DNA from: Microstegium vimineum
Lineage: Eukaryota; Streptophyta; Magnoliopsida; Poales; Poaceae
Direction of reading: 5' to 3'
NCBI GenBank assembly: GCA_022036555.1
Contig: CM039131.1
Coordinates: forward strand, 32,452,455-32,516,454
DNA length: 64,000 nt
Shown: positions 1 to 12,119 of the stretch, one piece after another
How positions within the stretch are numbered: position 1 is the first letter of the stretch
Layout of the letters: every line of letters begins with the position of its first letter
Translations under genes and position numbers: made by a program
The notes under the pieces: generated by a model
Told to the model about the DNA's origin: nothing
Seen by the model: only the letters and a program-made list of their open reading frames with translations
The model's database searches: none

Positions 1-446
1 AGAAGCTGCACTGCATAATCTGAACATAGCTACTGACCGAGGTGTAAACCGTTCGTTCCAAAAGCGATCCTTACGTCCATTGAATTCCACTTGCAATGTT
101 AATTAAATTACTTGACCGTAAGTTAGTCTTGATCGTTTCATTGTCTTGAAGTAGATATGTATGTTGGCGATTTGACCAACACCCGGCCGGTCCTCATAAA
201 GGGCACACGGCGCTGAGTTCATACGACCATTTTGTAATGATGGTTGAAATTTCTAGTGACCTGTATCTTTCAGTCTATTTGGCAACCACACGTTGCTTCG
301 GTCAGTCTTATATTAGAAAGTGGAACATTTCACTATAATATAATATATGGGAAGAAGTTGTTTCAGAGAAAAGGAACTGTGTGTGTACATCTGATTTATT
401 TGGTAACACAATAAATGTGGAATGAGGCTCAGTCCTGGTTATTAGT
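1..446. other. intergenic, no gene seen
   Basis: I see no coding region and no recognisable repeat. The sequence is AT-rich with moderate complexity. Confidence 0.5.
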
Positions 447-706
447 TACTCTCTCCGTTTTTTAAGTGTCACATTTAATTGTCCTAAGTCAAACATTGCA
501 ATCTTTGGCCAATTATTTTTAATCTTTTTTATAGTTTTAAATATAAAAATTATATATTATGATAGTATTTATCATAATAAATATAAAAATATAAATCTTA
601 TGACATGAAACTATATAATTTTTTAAAAAAATTAAAGATCAAAGATACACATGTTTGACTTAGGACAAACTAAATGTAACACACTTAAAAACAGAGAGAG
701 AGAGTA
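447..706. mobile_element. Stowaway-like MITE (Tc1/mariner type)
   Basis: The two ends form a terminal inverted repeat of about 48 bp. The left end reads TACTCTCTCCGTTTTTTAAG and the right end is its near-complement, ending GAGAGAGAGTA. The TA at each edge fits the TA target of the mariner superfamily, and the ctcyctccgt terminus is typical of grass Stowaway MITEs. The interior is AT-rich and non-coding. Confidence 0.8.
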
Positions 707-2881
707 CTAAGAACAAATTTAACTTTTATTTCCTTTAAAATGTTCTGGCATATTCTACTAAAATGATTTGCAAATGGAACATTCAAAGAAAATCTAGTAA
801 GCAGCCCGGCCCAAGGGAATAATTTCATGTGAAAAAAGTAGCATGTAACAATTTTACTATTACTAACCGGAGGCTCTCAACAATGTCTTCACGCTCACGA
901 GCGACGTGATATAAAAATAGAAAAGTCCAAGAAGTTGTTATAAAAAACAATTCTTAGACTTCATCAACATTGATGATAATAAATCTATTTATATTTGAAA
1001 GTTTACCCCATTTCCATTATAAAAACAACACAAAATAGACTCTAAACTTGCATATAAATTATCCAACTATGCTATTATGAAACATAATCCAAAGTAACCT
1101 CTAAAATTTACATCTAGATTACCCAACGTACCATGATGATAGATAATCTAAGTAACCCTCATAAAGTTGCATCTAAGTTACCACTACTTCATCCATTATT
1201 GAAATAAATTACAATATCCTCTCAAGTATACATATAAAATGCTAATGTATGCTCTTTGCTATTATGAAAATTATTTAAATATCAATAACTATGCCTATGT
1301 ATATTTCTAATCCTGACTTCTATTACTTTTAGTATTTAAAAAACTAATTTAAATTAAACATCCATGTTGTGCCATCATATAGATTAAGTATGTATATACA
1401 TTATATGTAATGTATTAATGTATTAAAATCTATGACAATATTTTATGTAAATTATTGATTAAAAAACTAAAAGTATACATCATATTAGAACATGAATGAC
1501 ATATATATATTGATAGTATAATCATGAGCACACTATTTTATTACTTTAGCAAATGTTACTAAATATATAATTATTTTTATAAGAAAATCCAATATCTTAA
1601 GCCATGGAGGAGGTTAGTGCAAACTTAAGGTGGTTATTATCTTTGTTGGGTTTTTTTAAAATTTTCATTACATTTATCAATAATTATGAGTCTTAAGTAT
1701 TAATATCGTAATAATTAAGAGTGGTATATAACCTAAATTCTTATTTTAGTAAAATATAGAAGCAGAGTTATGAGTGAAGTTATAATAAATATAATTTTCA
1801 CTTAATTTTGAGGATAAAAATCTGTGACATCTAATAAGAAATAATTTGAAAGATAAAAAATTTAGGATTTCGACAGGATGGGACGAGTTGTAACAAGGTG
1901 CACCACTACATGGAGTATTTACATAGAAGGAAAATCTATAGATATAGATGAAAATAATGTATAGGGCAATTGCCGACTTTATTGAATTTAATAAATACAA
2001 ACTTATGATGATTATTTCTTATAAAATCTTGTGGAGGAGCGCAAGTTAGATAAACTAGTCATGTATGACGTAAGAACATCTTCAATAGCCTTTTCTAAAA
2101 TCTATTATCTAAATTATCATTTGGAGAGTCGGATCATCCTAGTAAAATTCATTTCTATATCTTTATACTCTATTATTTTTTTATATCTTGTACGCAGTTT
2201 AGAGAGTCATCATTGCTCTTTTATTTTTGGGTAGCAAGAAATCCAAAACGAATGATATTTATATTTAGATATCCAATTGAATAGTCCATTGGAAGGTGTT
2301 TTTTGTATCAAAATTTCTAATACTCTAAATTAGAAAAAAAAGATATAAAGAGTCTCTAGGAGATGCTTAAAAAAATATGTTTAAACGAGAGAAGAGATAT
2401 TTACCTGATCAGAATTTGGGGTTCTGAGAAGCGATGATGATTGACTGTTTCTGTATAAACTGTAACCTATTGGTCCTTTGCTGGTTTTCTTGTGAGCATC
2501 ACCAACTCATGAATATAACGAAACCAACACCACATTGGCCAGCAAAGAAAAACAAAATTGCCATCTGTGTGGAAAACGACATTATTGCGATTTTCTCAAC
2601 TTTTTGTACGCCAAACAACGCTGATGCTGGTGGGTGACGTCAGTTGCTTTGTGACAGATGACGTAACTAACTCAGCCCTTCGCAAGTCGTTGGACTTTTC
2701 GGTTCTCCTTTTTCACGGTACCAGGTAAGCTAATGATGATGATCTAATCACAATGTGATCACGGATTGGATCGAGCCGGATGCACTTCTTAATCTCTAGG
2801 ACACATGCACTTTTCCTTCCCTGCGTTCCCTTCCTCCCCCCCCCCCTCCACACCCGCGTTCCTCCTCCGTCGTATATGGCC
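707..2881. other. AT-rich intergenic DNA
   Basis: No gene is supported. From about 985 to 1260 there is a loose repeat of the theme 'aact-tgcat-ctaaattacccaa' (for example near 1040, 1105 and 1165), probably decayed transposon sequence. At 2073-2368 a pair of weakly complementary ends (aacatcttcaatag and ctctaggagatgctt) suggests an old hAT-type MITE. I could not define its target duplication. Confidence 0.4.
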
Positions 2882-3068
2882 TACTCCCTCTGTTCCAAAA
2901 AGAAGGTTGTTATGGGGGTCAAATTTTTTAAACTTTGACTAATAAGTTTGTAGAAAATACGTGTAATATCTATATATCCAAATAAATTACTTAGCATAAT
3001 TATAACATTTTAAAAATGTTGATTTCTCGAAAAACGAGAATGACATCTATTTAGAGACGGAGGGAGTA
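2882..3068. mobile_element. Stowaway-like MITE
   Basis: The left end TACTCCCTCTGTTCCAAAAA and the right end ...GAGACGGAGGGAGTA are inverted complements, with TA at each edge. The element is about 187 bp with an AT-rich interior. It lies about 350 bp downstream of the HMA1 stop codon. Confidence 0.8.
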
Positions 3069-3419
3069 CCTCGTTGCTAGCCGGCCCGTCCACCATCCGC
3101 CCTTGTCTCATCGAACCCACCCTTACAAGGTAGTTTCTCAAATCTCTGCCGTGATTCTCATGTAGGCGTTGTCCTCTCCCGTCACGTTTGAACATACTTT
3201 TCCGAAATCGTATGTGCACATCAGCACGTGTGCACGCTTCACGTACACGCTAGTACCAACAAAGAAATTGAGATGCAGGACAAATTTGAAACCGTAAATA
3301 AAGGCTACGCAAAATCAACTTTATTTGCACAAATCGTTCATAGTTCCCTCGAGTCGCTGAAAAACTATACGATAAAAATCGATCTCAATTATTTATGTCA
3401 GCTGTCTGTTTTAATTACA

Positions 3420-4054
3420 TTACATGATGGGGCAAGCGCTCGGCTCCTCGCAGACGACTATCGGCGGCGGGTGGCGGCGGTAGTAGTGGTAGCCTCCGGG
3501 ATAATAGCATTGCGGCGGCGGGTGCACGGCCACGGGCTGCGGTGGCGGCTTGGGCTCCTCCGGCTTCTTCTCCTCGGGCTTCACTTCCTCCACCTGCAGG
3601 ATGTCGGCGTGGCCGACCTTCCTGCGTAGGCATCTGACCAGCCTGACCGGGTCGACGCCGTCGCCGACCACCTCCAGCTTCTCCCTGCCGTCGCCGGTGA
3701 TCGCCATCGATATCACCCCTGCACACACACATGCACGCAGAGCGCTGTTAGCAGTTCGCAGTCGCACTACTGAATACTGATGACCAACTTTTGTATGTTG
3801 TACTGGTAAAAAGATATATACTGACGACGTACCATCTGCTCTGGCGGCCAGTGCCATGGCTTTGGACCGGCTCCTCTCACACGGCATGCTCACCTTGATC
3901 ACCATCTTTTGCTGCAGCCACGATGAAGGAGCATGCAAGAGAGCAACGCAGATTCAGTTTCAGAGCTCTGAAAATAAGGCTGAAGCAGAGGTTTCTGAAA
4001 AATGATCGAAGGAACTGTCCGGCCCGAGCTAGGGCTCGTGCTGCTTACCTTCAT
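3420..4054 (-). CDS. HMA1: small heavy-metal-associated domain protein (HIPP/sHMA type), CaaX end
   Basis: Three exons: 4049-4054 (only ATGAAG), 3833-3911 (79 nt) and 3718-3420. They join in frame to 127 residues. Residues 1 to about 70 form one HMA fold (the start reads MKQKMVIKVSM; the beta strand VISMAITGDG is encoded at the start of exon 3). A short KPEEKKPEE linker, a Pro/Tyr/His-rich tail and the terminal tetrapeptide CPIM follow; CPIM is a farnesylation-type CaaX box. The classical MxCxxC metal loop reads MPCERS, so only the first cysteine is present. Relatives are small HMA/HIPP proteins of grasses, some of them targets of blast effectors; prenylation would place the product at membranes. 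A TATA-like sequence lies about 200 bp upstream. The start is set by the shared ATGAAG microexon, followed by a good GTAAG donor. Its role in metal handling is inferred from the family only. Confidence 0.9.
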
Positions 4055-4245
4055 TGGCGGCTGCCGGCGGTGATCTCTCCGTAACCGTCGAGGAAATTGG
4101 CAGAAGCTGTCGCGACGGATCAATGGAGGCGAATGTTAGTGAATTGGGTGGCTGGTTACTGCTAACTGATCGATCGAGCTTTCTTGTGACTCTCACTCTG
4201 TAATGTGAGGGTGCAGCTTGCAGTTTGCTTGAGCCGCCGCGCTGT

Positions 4246-4257
4246 TATATTATATAG
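4246..4257 (-). promoter_or_regulatory. TATA box of HMA1
   Basis: On the minus strand the sequence reads CTATATAATATA, about 195 bp upstream of the HMA1 ATG. This is a plausible distance with a 5' leader. It was inferred by position and motif only. Confidence 0.5.
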
Positions 4258-4660
4258 AGTGGGAATGTGGGATGCAAGGAAGGGAACGCTGGTGTCAGTA
4301 CTTATTTTAACTAACGGCGAATCATCATCATCAACTAACTGGAGACGCGTTCTTGGCGATGGTTAGCGTGTGGGATCTGAGATCCGAGGCGGGCAAATTG
4401 TTATCGTCCACTGGCCTTTGAGGCGCGTTGGCCCGTCCGTCCGTTTACTAGCGGCAAGTTGCTGAACTTGAACCACAGCAGCGAAAAATTAAGCAATACA
4501 ATACTGTACGTATGTATTTTTTTCCGAACTAAGAGAAGACTATATGTTCGCAGTGCGTACCTAGCTTTGAGTGGTATGGTTCCGTGGAGATCCAAAACTT
4601 GGGACTTGCATTGGGAGACATCAGCATCGGTAACCATGCATCTACAAGGTGGACTTCTTG

Positions 4661-4745
4661 CTCACTCCTCTTGCCACCTAACTGGTCCTGGAGACCAGTA
4701 CTGATCAAGGAAAACTAGACGATTTCTATTTGCGAAAACCGCCAC
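4661..4745. repeat. short intergenic homology shared with 11500-11590
   Basis: Both stretches carry 'accagtactgatca' followed by similar sequence ending near 'gaccgacagata' or 'actgacagatag'. This one lies upstream of HMA1 and the other upstream of HMA2. It supports duplication of units that include flanking DNA. Confidence 0.55.
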
Positions 4746-5244
4746 ACAAGACCGACCGACAGATACTTTGTTTACGATTGCATCGCTGAAGAATGGAATA
4801 TTTGCCATCATAATATCCGTAGCAGAATGTGATTACGTCTCCGTACTGTTTATCATCAGATTGCTCATATGCTGCCTAATAAGGCCATGTACAGTGTAGA
4901 AACATTATTTTAACAGACTAGCACATCAACCTGTGCTAAGCCTCTAAGCACATCCTACCATCTTCTTCTATTATCACAAGTATTAAAAATTTCAGGAATA
5001 CATTTAGCAGCGCAACTAATCAAAATTCAGCGTCCATGTTCCAATACTCGTATATCTATAGGAGTACGAGTGTACGAGGATAACGACAATTAAGAACAAG
5101 GTAGGTTCCGGGTCAGATCAGAACATTGTAAGATCGTCTTCTGTAATTAATAATGGAGCAAAGGATCCAACTGCCCAATTAGATGGTGGGTGCGTGGGCG
5201 ATGACTTGACTCGGGATGCCGATCGGGGCCACTGCCTACCAAAA

Positions 5245-6408
5245 GAGAAAATTCTTTATTTGACACTAAAAAAACTTGTTGTTCTTAATTTAGCACCTAA
5301 ATTTAAAATCTTCCTTATCTAGCCACTTTTGAAACTTTTGTTCTCAAATTGACACTACCGTCACTTTAGTCATCTAACGGTGTTAACTCAAACGCAAAAG
5401 GACGATTCTACCCCTTCTTCACTTTCTCTTATACAGACACGTTTTGGCACCTTTTTTTGTTTCTTTTACACATGCGTGCTGTTCTTTTGGAGTACATAAT
5501 TGTATTACTGTAATCTATGTAGTATCACCAAATACGTATACAGCGGCAGACCTCACGGGTGTACACATGCGTGCACGTACACAGGCGCTGCCGGCCACGT
5601 ACCCAGCCCCCCACAGTAGCCTGTGTTCTTTCCCATGCATGCACGTCAATACATGTTCTTCTTCAATGTATTAGTAACACAAGCAACTGTATGTGTATGT
5701 GCACAGACGGACAGATAATTTTCGAATGCCCAAAAATCCATCTCAAACAGCAGCAAATCGGCGGCGGCGTTTGCTGCTGATGTTGTGCGCCAACTACGCC
5801 GCGCTTCTCGGTGGGTGGCCACGCTGGTGTAGTCGGTCTGGTTCCCAGTTCTGCTCGTGCCCGTCGTTCCGTCCGCCTCCCAGCTTGATCAGCCGTTCGC
5901 GCTAGGACCTCTCGCCGGCCACGTACTGGGCAGCAGTGGTGGGCACCGCGGGGATGGACATTGCTGCTGCACAGCGCGCGGCGTGTGCGTGACCGCAGTG
6001 TCTGCCACCTGTGTTCCGTGACCCTTTCGGCTGGGAGAAGGCCGTGGCGTGTGCATCGCCCTGGCCGCGGTATGGTGGAGCCTGCTCGGCCCGTCCGCGA
6101 TGGAGGCCGCGAGGAGTCCGCCCCAACATATGTGCGCACAGCTCCAGCTCCAGCCCCAGCCTCTAATGCGGCGACACACCGCCCGCTTTCTCTAGGGAAA
6201 ACCCGATCCTGTTTCTCTTCTTAACTAGCAAGGGGCATGTTAGTCTTTTAACAGGTGACCCCACATGTCAGTTAACCCTACAGTATGCCTAAAGTGACGG
6301 TAGTGTTAGTTTGGGAACAAAAGTTTCAAGAGAGGCTAGATAAGGAAATTTCAAATTTAGATGCGAGGAACAACAAGTTCTTTTTAGTGTCAAATAAGGA
6401 ATTTTCTG
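5245..6408. mobile_element. Mutator-like element with GC-rich insert (candidate Pack-MULE)
   Basis: The two ends are long inverted repeats of about 150 bp. On the left, 5246-5395 runs from 'agaaaattctttatttgac' through 'gacactaccgtcacttta'. On the right, 6265-6408 is the complement, including 'taaagtgacggtagtgtta' and 'gtcaaataaggaattttct'. Between the arms, about 5560-6180 is GC-rich and unlike the AT-rich surroundings. It has open frames on both strands, including a short minus-strand frame near 5960 that could be a captured first exon. I could not identify a parent gene. The 9-bp target duplication is not clear: the flanks agree at about 5 of 9 bases. Confidence 0.65.
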
Positions 6409-6420
6409 TTCTGAAAAATC

Positions 6421-7283
6421 CTCGTCGGCTCCGTCAGTCGTTGCGTCCATGTTCCAATACTGGTAGTCCAGTACAAGTTCAGTTATAGCAAGACCGTAAG
6501 AGTACGGTACCACTGATTCTCTGTCAGACTCAGAGCACACGAGTATAGAGTACACAAGCAGGCGGCACTGTTTTATTTCAGTACCCATTGCAATTTGCGA
6601 GTGGATCAAAGGTGATAGACATACGTATACTGATGTATATATGTTTCATAGCCCATGAAAATCTGAAAAAAAAATAGCACGTGTCACGGAGCCCATGTTG
6701 GAAAACTTGCAACAACTACAACCTGTGAGTGACCTCACGGCTCACGTAGTCCAGGTAGACGCTTGAGTGCGCTCGGACTTATGAATAAAAATGTACTCCG
6801 TACTTGGTTACAAATTGTTCAAATAGACTGGACATTATTTGGGTGCACCTTGTGTGGAAAAAGCTTTTCCCACATGACAAGCGCCAAGTCATATCAAAAG
6901 AGAGATCTTCTTGGTTGAAAGAAAACTTAAAAAACTTAGAAGCCTTCAAAGTTCAAACAAGTTGCCACTGCTTAGGTCAGGAATGACAGAAGTTGTTACC
7001 TATGGGGAGAAAATTGGAACAATGAACTGCTGAGTCGCTTGACGCCGGAACTTCATTTCTTTTGCCAAAAACAAGAGCAGTTGGGCAGTAGGACAACCTG
7101 CTCATTCTCTCTTCAGGTTTCAGCGCATCCCCATCTCTGAAATAGCCTTCCAGCAATTGTAGGAACCTGCTGCAATATCATAGGAACTACTCCCTCTATC
7201 CACAAAAGAAACAATTTTAGCACAGTACCATGTTAAAGTATCTTCACTTTTAACTAAATATTATTATTTTAATATATAATTTA
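6421..7283. other. intergenic, partial MITE
   Basis: No gene is seen. At 7190-7275 'actactccctctatccacaaaag' resembles one end of a Stowaway-type MITE without a clear partner end. Confidence 0.4.
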
Positions 7284-8376
7284 GCTGTTAGGTGTCGCTA
7301 TAGCCTGCGATAAACCAGCTATTTGCTGTTTCAGGCGATGATTTAAAAACTGGTATCTACATAATCTGAACGAGCATAAAGGTGCGTAATTTTAAACTGG
7401 GAACGACGTGAATGTTCTGTCAACGATCAGTCTCATTCCGATAAATGTTCTATTATAAGTAATCCATTCTAAATGCATTATTTCCACCTGATACAGGTAC
7501 TTACACATGGTAAAACATATAGAAAGATGCTGGTGCGTGCGTCATTTTCAAAGGCCACGTCTCTAATTTTGTTTACTATCAAGCACTAAATTATTTTTTG
7601 ATGAACGGCATGACATTTGCTATTAGTTTTTTGTCCACCGTGGACGTTTTTCTGACTCTTCTTGCTCTCACCAATCCTCGCGTCACCACCTTCAGCAAAT
7701 ACTGACCGGCGGTGAAGGTAATTAACAAGGGACAACTTTAGGGCTTGTTTGGATTGGAAGAATTTGATAGGAATTTCAAAGGAATCCAATTTCTTATTTT
7801 GCTTATATCACATGGTGTTTGGAATGGACGGATGGAATTTTTCTTTCCTATGAAAAGGCTTGCCTTTCCTTCCTGAAATTGAAGAAATAAGACATCCACT
7901 CTAAGCTCTTGAAAAAAAATTCCTTCATGTAAATGGATAGATGAGCAAACTCTTGTTCACTAGAATGGAGGAATAAACATAAACATTTTCTTATATTCAT
8001 GTATTTCAATGACCCGTTTATATAAATTTTTATACCTATACTTATTTTCAATTCCTATGTTTTTTTTTCTTCCTTAGTTCCAAACAGGACAGCTTGTGCA
8101 GGCTATAACAAAACTTACAATTAGATGTGAACTGCTTTACATTAGCCTTTTGAAGGTTGCTACAGTTGGCAACGGATCCTGACCTAGGCCTCGCATCACC
8201 TCTCTGCGAGGAGCCTCGCGGTGACACGTAGCCACCACCACAACACCTCGTCCTCGACCAGCTCCTTGGCCACCGCCACTCTTCGGCGAGCGGTGGCACT
8301 AAAAAAAGGCGGCCATCTACAACCCCTCCCCCCCTGTCCCTTCCTAGTCTCTCCTTGCTCCTCTCGTTGCCGGGTG
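7284..8376. repeat. intergenic module copy A (duplicated at 33047-34364)
   Basis: Starting at 'gttaggtgtcgctatagcc', this segment matches 33047-34364 closely and colinearly through 'gcaacggatcctgacctagg' to the GC-rich end 'ctcgttgccgggtgg'. The first 400 bp also match 10780-11165. A MITE-like insertion (7741-8090, 'agggcttgtttgg' to 'ccaaacaggac') is present in both long copies, so it predates the duplication. The 8150-8376 part is GC-rich and may be an old gene fragment; no protein was recognised. Confidence 0.85.
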
Positions 8377-9043
8377 GCTGATGATTGATCCATGCTCGCC
8401 GGGGACGGATATGGTGCCCTCCGCCCAGATCTTTGACCTCTGGATGCTTCGCCGTCTACATACTCGCTCGGTTGTCTTGAGCTGCTTCCGGCCTCTGGGG
8501 GCAGCCGAGGGCTGTTGTACCCGCGCCTTGTGCGCTAGAGGCGGTGATGGTCAGGGGTGCACTATGCCAATGCTTGGTGGGTAGCCGCTTCTTGTTGCTT
8601 CTGGTGGGACATAGTTCACTGCTTAGGTTCTGGGCATAAGCTCAGCCTAACTAATAGCGATTAAATTGTACATAGAAGCAAATAGATTTACTCTCTGCAT
8701 GGAGATAGGGGCGATTATATTGGTAGATCTAGAACATTTGCTTTCATTTACTAACCTAATCAAATTTAGAATATTTTAACTTAAACCCAAACTAAAAAAA
8801 TACTTATATATAATTATATAGAGTACCAACTAAATTTCATGATCACTGACGATCGGAGGAAGCCAAAGCAAACCAGAACCACGTTTGTGCACATTTGGAC
8901 AAGACGATTCAAGGAGAGAACCCATCTTGAGCGCAGATATAGGCAGTTTGAGCGCAGAATCCAAGGAGGAACCGGTCGATGTGGCACAAAGTTTATTAAA
9001 GCATATATAGGCAGATGCAGCGCAGAATCCATCTTGAGCATCT
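8377..9043. other. intergenic and HMA2 3' flank
   Basis: A GC-rich stretch (8380-8640) continues the duplicated module beyond the point where the second copy is lost in the assembly gap. From about 8755 to 8960 the sequence is homologous to 15120-15290, the 3' flank of HMA4. This shows that HMA2 and HMA4 were duplicated together with downstream DNA. Confidence 0.6.
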
Positions 9044-9731
9044 TCACAGGATATGGCAGGCTCCTGGCTGTTCCTCGCAGAAAACAGTCGGCAGCGGGCG
9101 GCCAAAACCGGTAAACGGCGGCGCCGGCGGGTAAGCGTAGAGCTTCTTGAGCTCTTCTTCTGCCTGCTTCTTGGCTTCTTCCGCCTTCTTCTTCTTCTCT
9201 TCTTCTTCCTTCTTCTTCTTCTCCTCCTCCTCTTTCTTCTTGTCCTTCACTTCCTCCACCACAACGAGGTCGGCGCCGCAGACCTTCTTGCGCAGGCGAT
9301 TGATCAGGCCGGCGATGTCGATGCTTTCTCCTACCACCTCCAGCCGGTCCTTGCCGTCGCCGGTGATCGCCACCGAGTTCACTCCTGCATATACATGGCC
9401 CGCATTCATGGATATGGCCATATGGGAACGGATCCAGCACACGACGTTCAAGCTAGTGTGATGGATGGATGTGTACCGACAGATTTGGATGCGAGCTGCA
9501 TGGCTTTAGACCGGCTCTTGTCGTTCGGTACGCCCAGCCTGATCACAATCTTTTGCTGCAACAACGACGAGCTCAAACTAGCATCGATCAGTGAGAATTC
9601 TAAGAATCGTCAAACTTCTCGACGAGAGAGAATTGTATTTTTTGTTGAATATATATGTAATTCTCTCTTGTCGAGTAAATCAAAGTAAGATAAAAAACAG
9701 AAGGCCTTGGATACCACGTTACCTTGGACAT
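9044..9731 (-). CDS. HMA2: small HMA-domain protein with Lys/Glu-rich linker, CaaX end
   Basis: Three exons: 9723-9731 (ATGTCCAAG), 9477-9555 (79 nt) and 9384-9044, giving 142 residues. The HMA domain covers residues 1 to about 75. The loop that holds MxCxxC in metal binders reads VPNDKS, with no cysteine at either position. Then comes a run of about 45 residues made almost only of K, E and A, probably a charged single helix or coiled coil. A Pro-rich stretch and CHIL follow; CHIL is a CaaX box whose final Leu favours geranylgeranylation. Exon 1 differs from HMA1, 3 and 5 (MSK rather than MK) but matches HMA4, and the 3' flank also matches HMA4, so these two are the closest pair. A TATA-like sequence is near 9837-9846. 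Metal binding is doubtful; a protein-interaction role is possible but not shown by the sequence. Confidence 0.9.
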
Positions 9732-9836
9732 CGCAAGGAAGAAATTAAACTGTGATGGTGGCTACGCAGCTACGCTGATCGGCTATATATGTTTTGCGCT
9801 GCCGGTGCAACGAGCAAGTTAAAGTTCTCAGGGCTC

Positions 9837-9846
9837 GTTTATTTAC
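9837..9846 (-). promoter_or_regulatory. TATA-like sequence of HMA2
   Basis: The minus strand reads TGTAAATAAACGAG about 110 bp upstream of the ATG. It is weaker than the boxes of the other HMA genes. Confidence 0.35.
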
Positions 9847-10779
9847 AGACGCGAGAGCAGGCAAAATGTTGGTGCTGGAGCCAGCGGGATGATATGCCGT
9901 CGTCTGCTGAACTGCAAATTAAAAAGGCGGTTAAATTAAAGAAAGAACCGTACTAGAAAAAGGGACAGATAGTTATAAGAACAAATACTGGCATGATGCC
10001 TGTTCGAGAAAAAAAAATAGTTGTAAGAACGTTCGTGGTAGCTCCGTAGCTGATAACTTCAGTTTCCTTCTTGAAAATCATATTTCTTTTTTTTCCCAAA
10101 TTGAACTAGATTTATCAGAACTAATTTAACATTTCTATATCTAAATAAATTAATTATGAAAAATACACTTATATATAGCATGAGTATTCTAACAATACTT
10201 ACAATATTATAATATATTTGATCAAACTTACGATTCAAAGCGAGATTTTCATTTCTTTTTGGGCATTAAGATCGGAAAACTACAACTCCAAAAACTAGTT
10301 TTTCATGTAACAAAACTTATATCATGCGAGGGTATCTGTTCATTGAAATCACAATGTTTGGCTGCCGCTATGGTTGTTTTTATTTATATCCGCTAATTAT
10401 ACTCATTTTGAATTTTGCTATTTTAGCTTGCTACAGTCAGGTTTTAGTCTTAGCTAGCCCGCTATTTTAAACAATGCCTAGAAATTGACTTAGCGAAGCA
10501 AATGGGAATTACTTTGACAGGGCAGGTAGCAAAGCAAGCATCACCTTATGTTGTTCCAACTTGTTGCCTGTCTAATAAGCTGGGCATTGGGCAAGCTCTG
10601 GAAGCTAGGTAACCTTTCTCATCCCGTTGCAATTTCCACGGAGCTCATAGGAAACAAATCTCCAGGTCTACGTACGTACTCTGCTTTCTGCAGCCACTTG
10701 GCTCCTGAGTCATGGACGTGCGTGCTCTTTGTTAGTGCGGATCTGTTTTGTAATTTGGAAAGCTGATTCTTAGTGGATA

Positions 10780-11165
10780 ACACCGATGTCCAGTATCTAC
10801 AGGAGTCTGAACGAGCATAATAATAAAGGTGCTTAATTTTAAGATCGCGATCGATGTAAACGCACGAGTCAACGGTCGGCCTCACACTGATAAATGTTTG
10901 TTTACAGGTAATCCATTCTAAATGCATCTATGGTTCAGGTACTTACACATGCTAAAGCATTCTTGTACGTGCGTCATTTTCAGAGGTCACGTCTGTAGTT
11001 TCGTTTACTTGTCAAACATTGCATTCTTTTGTGACGAACGACATGCCCCACTTGCTATTAGTGTTTGTCCACCGTGGACCTTTTTGTGACTCTTCTTGCT
11101 CACGTCAGCAGCCAGCACCTTCAGCAAATACTCACTGGTTATCTGAGGACGAATGGTGAGGGTGA
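10780..11165. repeat. intergenic module copy B (partial)
   Basis: From 'cagtatctacaggagtctgaacgagcat' to 'cagcaaatactcactgg' it matches the first 400 bp of modules A (7370-7710) and C (33118-33480), with more divergence. It sits about 1.05 kb upstream of HMA2. Confidence 0.75.
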
Positions 11166-12119
11166 CAAAGGAATTCTACTTCTAGACGGCTTCAGACGAC
11201 TGCAACAAGACTGACAATTTAGCTTGGTCTATACTATAGGTTGCCTTTGATTCAAAAGGCTAGAACACTATCCTCTACATAAAAAGGGTCGTCTGTATAT
11301 TGCCTAATGACATCTGTACTTCTGTACAGAGGTAGAAATTGGTTTGCGTACAGAGCGAGAAAGGGGGATAATTATGGATGAATTATGTTTCTTTGGCTAA
11401 CCGGTCCAGTCCTCAAATCTTCAGGATTTGCCTCCAGAATACAGACAAGTTCCTTTAGCTAACCTGCCAGAATATCGTTGAAAATCCGGGGTACTTTACT
11501 GGCTGAGTGGATGGTTCTGAAAACCAGTACTGATCAGGCCAAAACAGAACTCTTTCAATTTGGGAAGGCTGGTATAAGACTGACAGATAGATGCATGGGC
11601 ATATTTGATTGTTTCTAGTAACATTTTGTTGACGAAACACACTCATGCGCTCTATGCTCCTATAAACTATGCTGGGTGTATGGATTTCTTCATTTCGTTT
11701 TTCCTCATGTCAGATCTCTCTTTGTGGATTTTAAAAAGCGAATTTGAGACTTTTTAGCTGCTCCACTGATCAAATCTTTAGAGTTTAATTAATTACCTCT
11801 AGAACATGGACAAGTGACGACTTTCTTTAGCAAATCTGCCAGGATTTCGGGGTCGAATTCAAAACCAAATCCGGCGGAACCTTTTGTCTTTTTTTTTTTT
11901 GAAAAATAAAAAAATTAAAGTGAGTCCAGAAAGCATGAAAATGATCGTCAAATTCCTTTTTTTTTAATTTTTTTGTTGTTTTCAATATATATAACTTTTC
12001 ATTTGCACGCCGGTACAATCACAGTAGGGCTGAATGGCAACTACGTATATATCAATCCGTCAAAACGGCTGTTATCATGAAGACATGAACAGCTTTGCTG
12101 GTGACCAGTCACCAGCAGA
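11166..12119. other. intergenic, HMA3 3' flank
   Basis: No gene is seen. At 11500-11590 it carries the 'accagtactgatca' homology shared with 4661-4745. The rest holds poly-T and poly-A runs near 11890 and 11960. Confidence 0.5.

Noticed and set aside
1746..2637. Small frames of 67-84 codons at the left end
   Set aside because: AT-rich random frames with no codon bias, splice context or homology signs.
3228..3629. 133-codon plus-strand frame at the HMA1 3' end
   Set aside because: It runs antisense through HMA1 exon 3 and has no family resemblance.
9053..9688. 211-codon plus-strand frame with Leu/Phe-rich runs over HMA2
   Set aside because: It is the antisense reading of the K/E-rich linker and exons of HMA2. 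Splice structure and homology support the minus strand.
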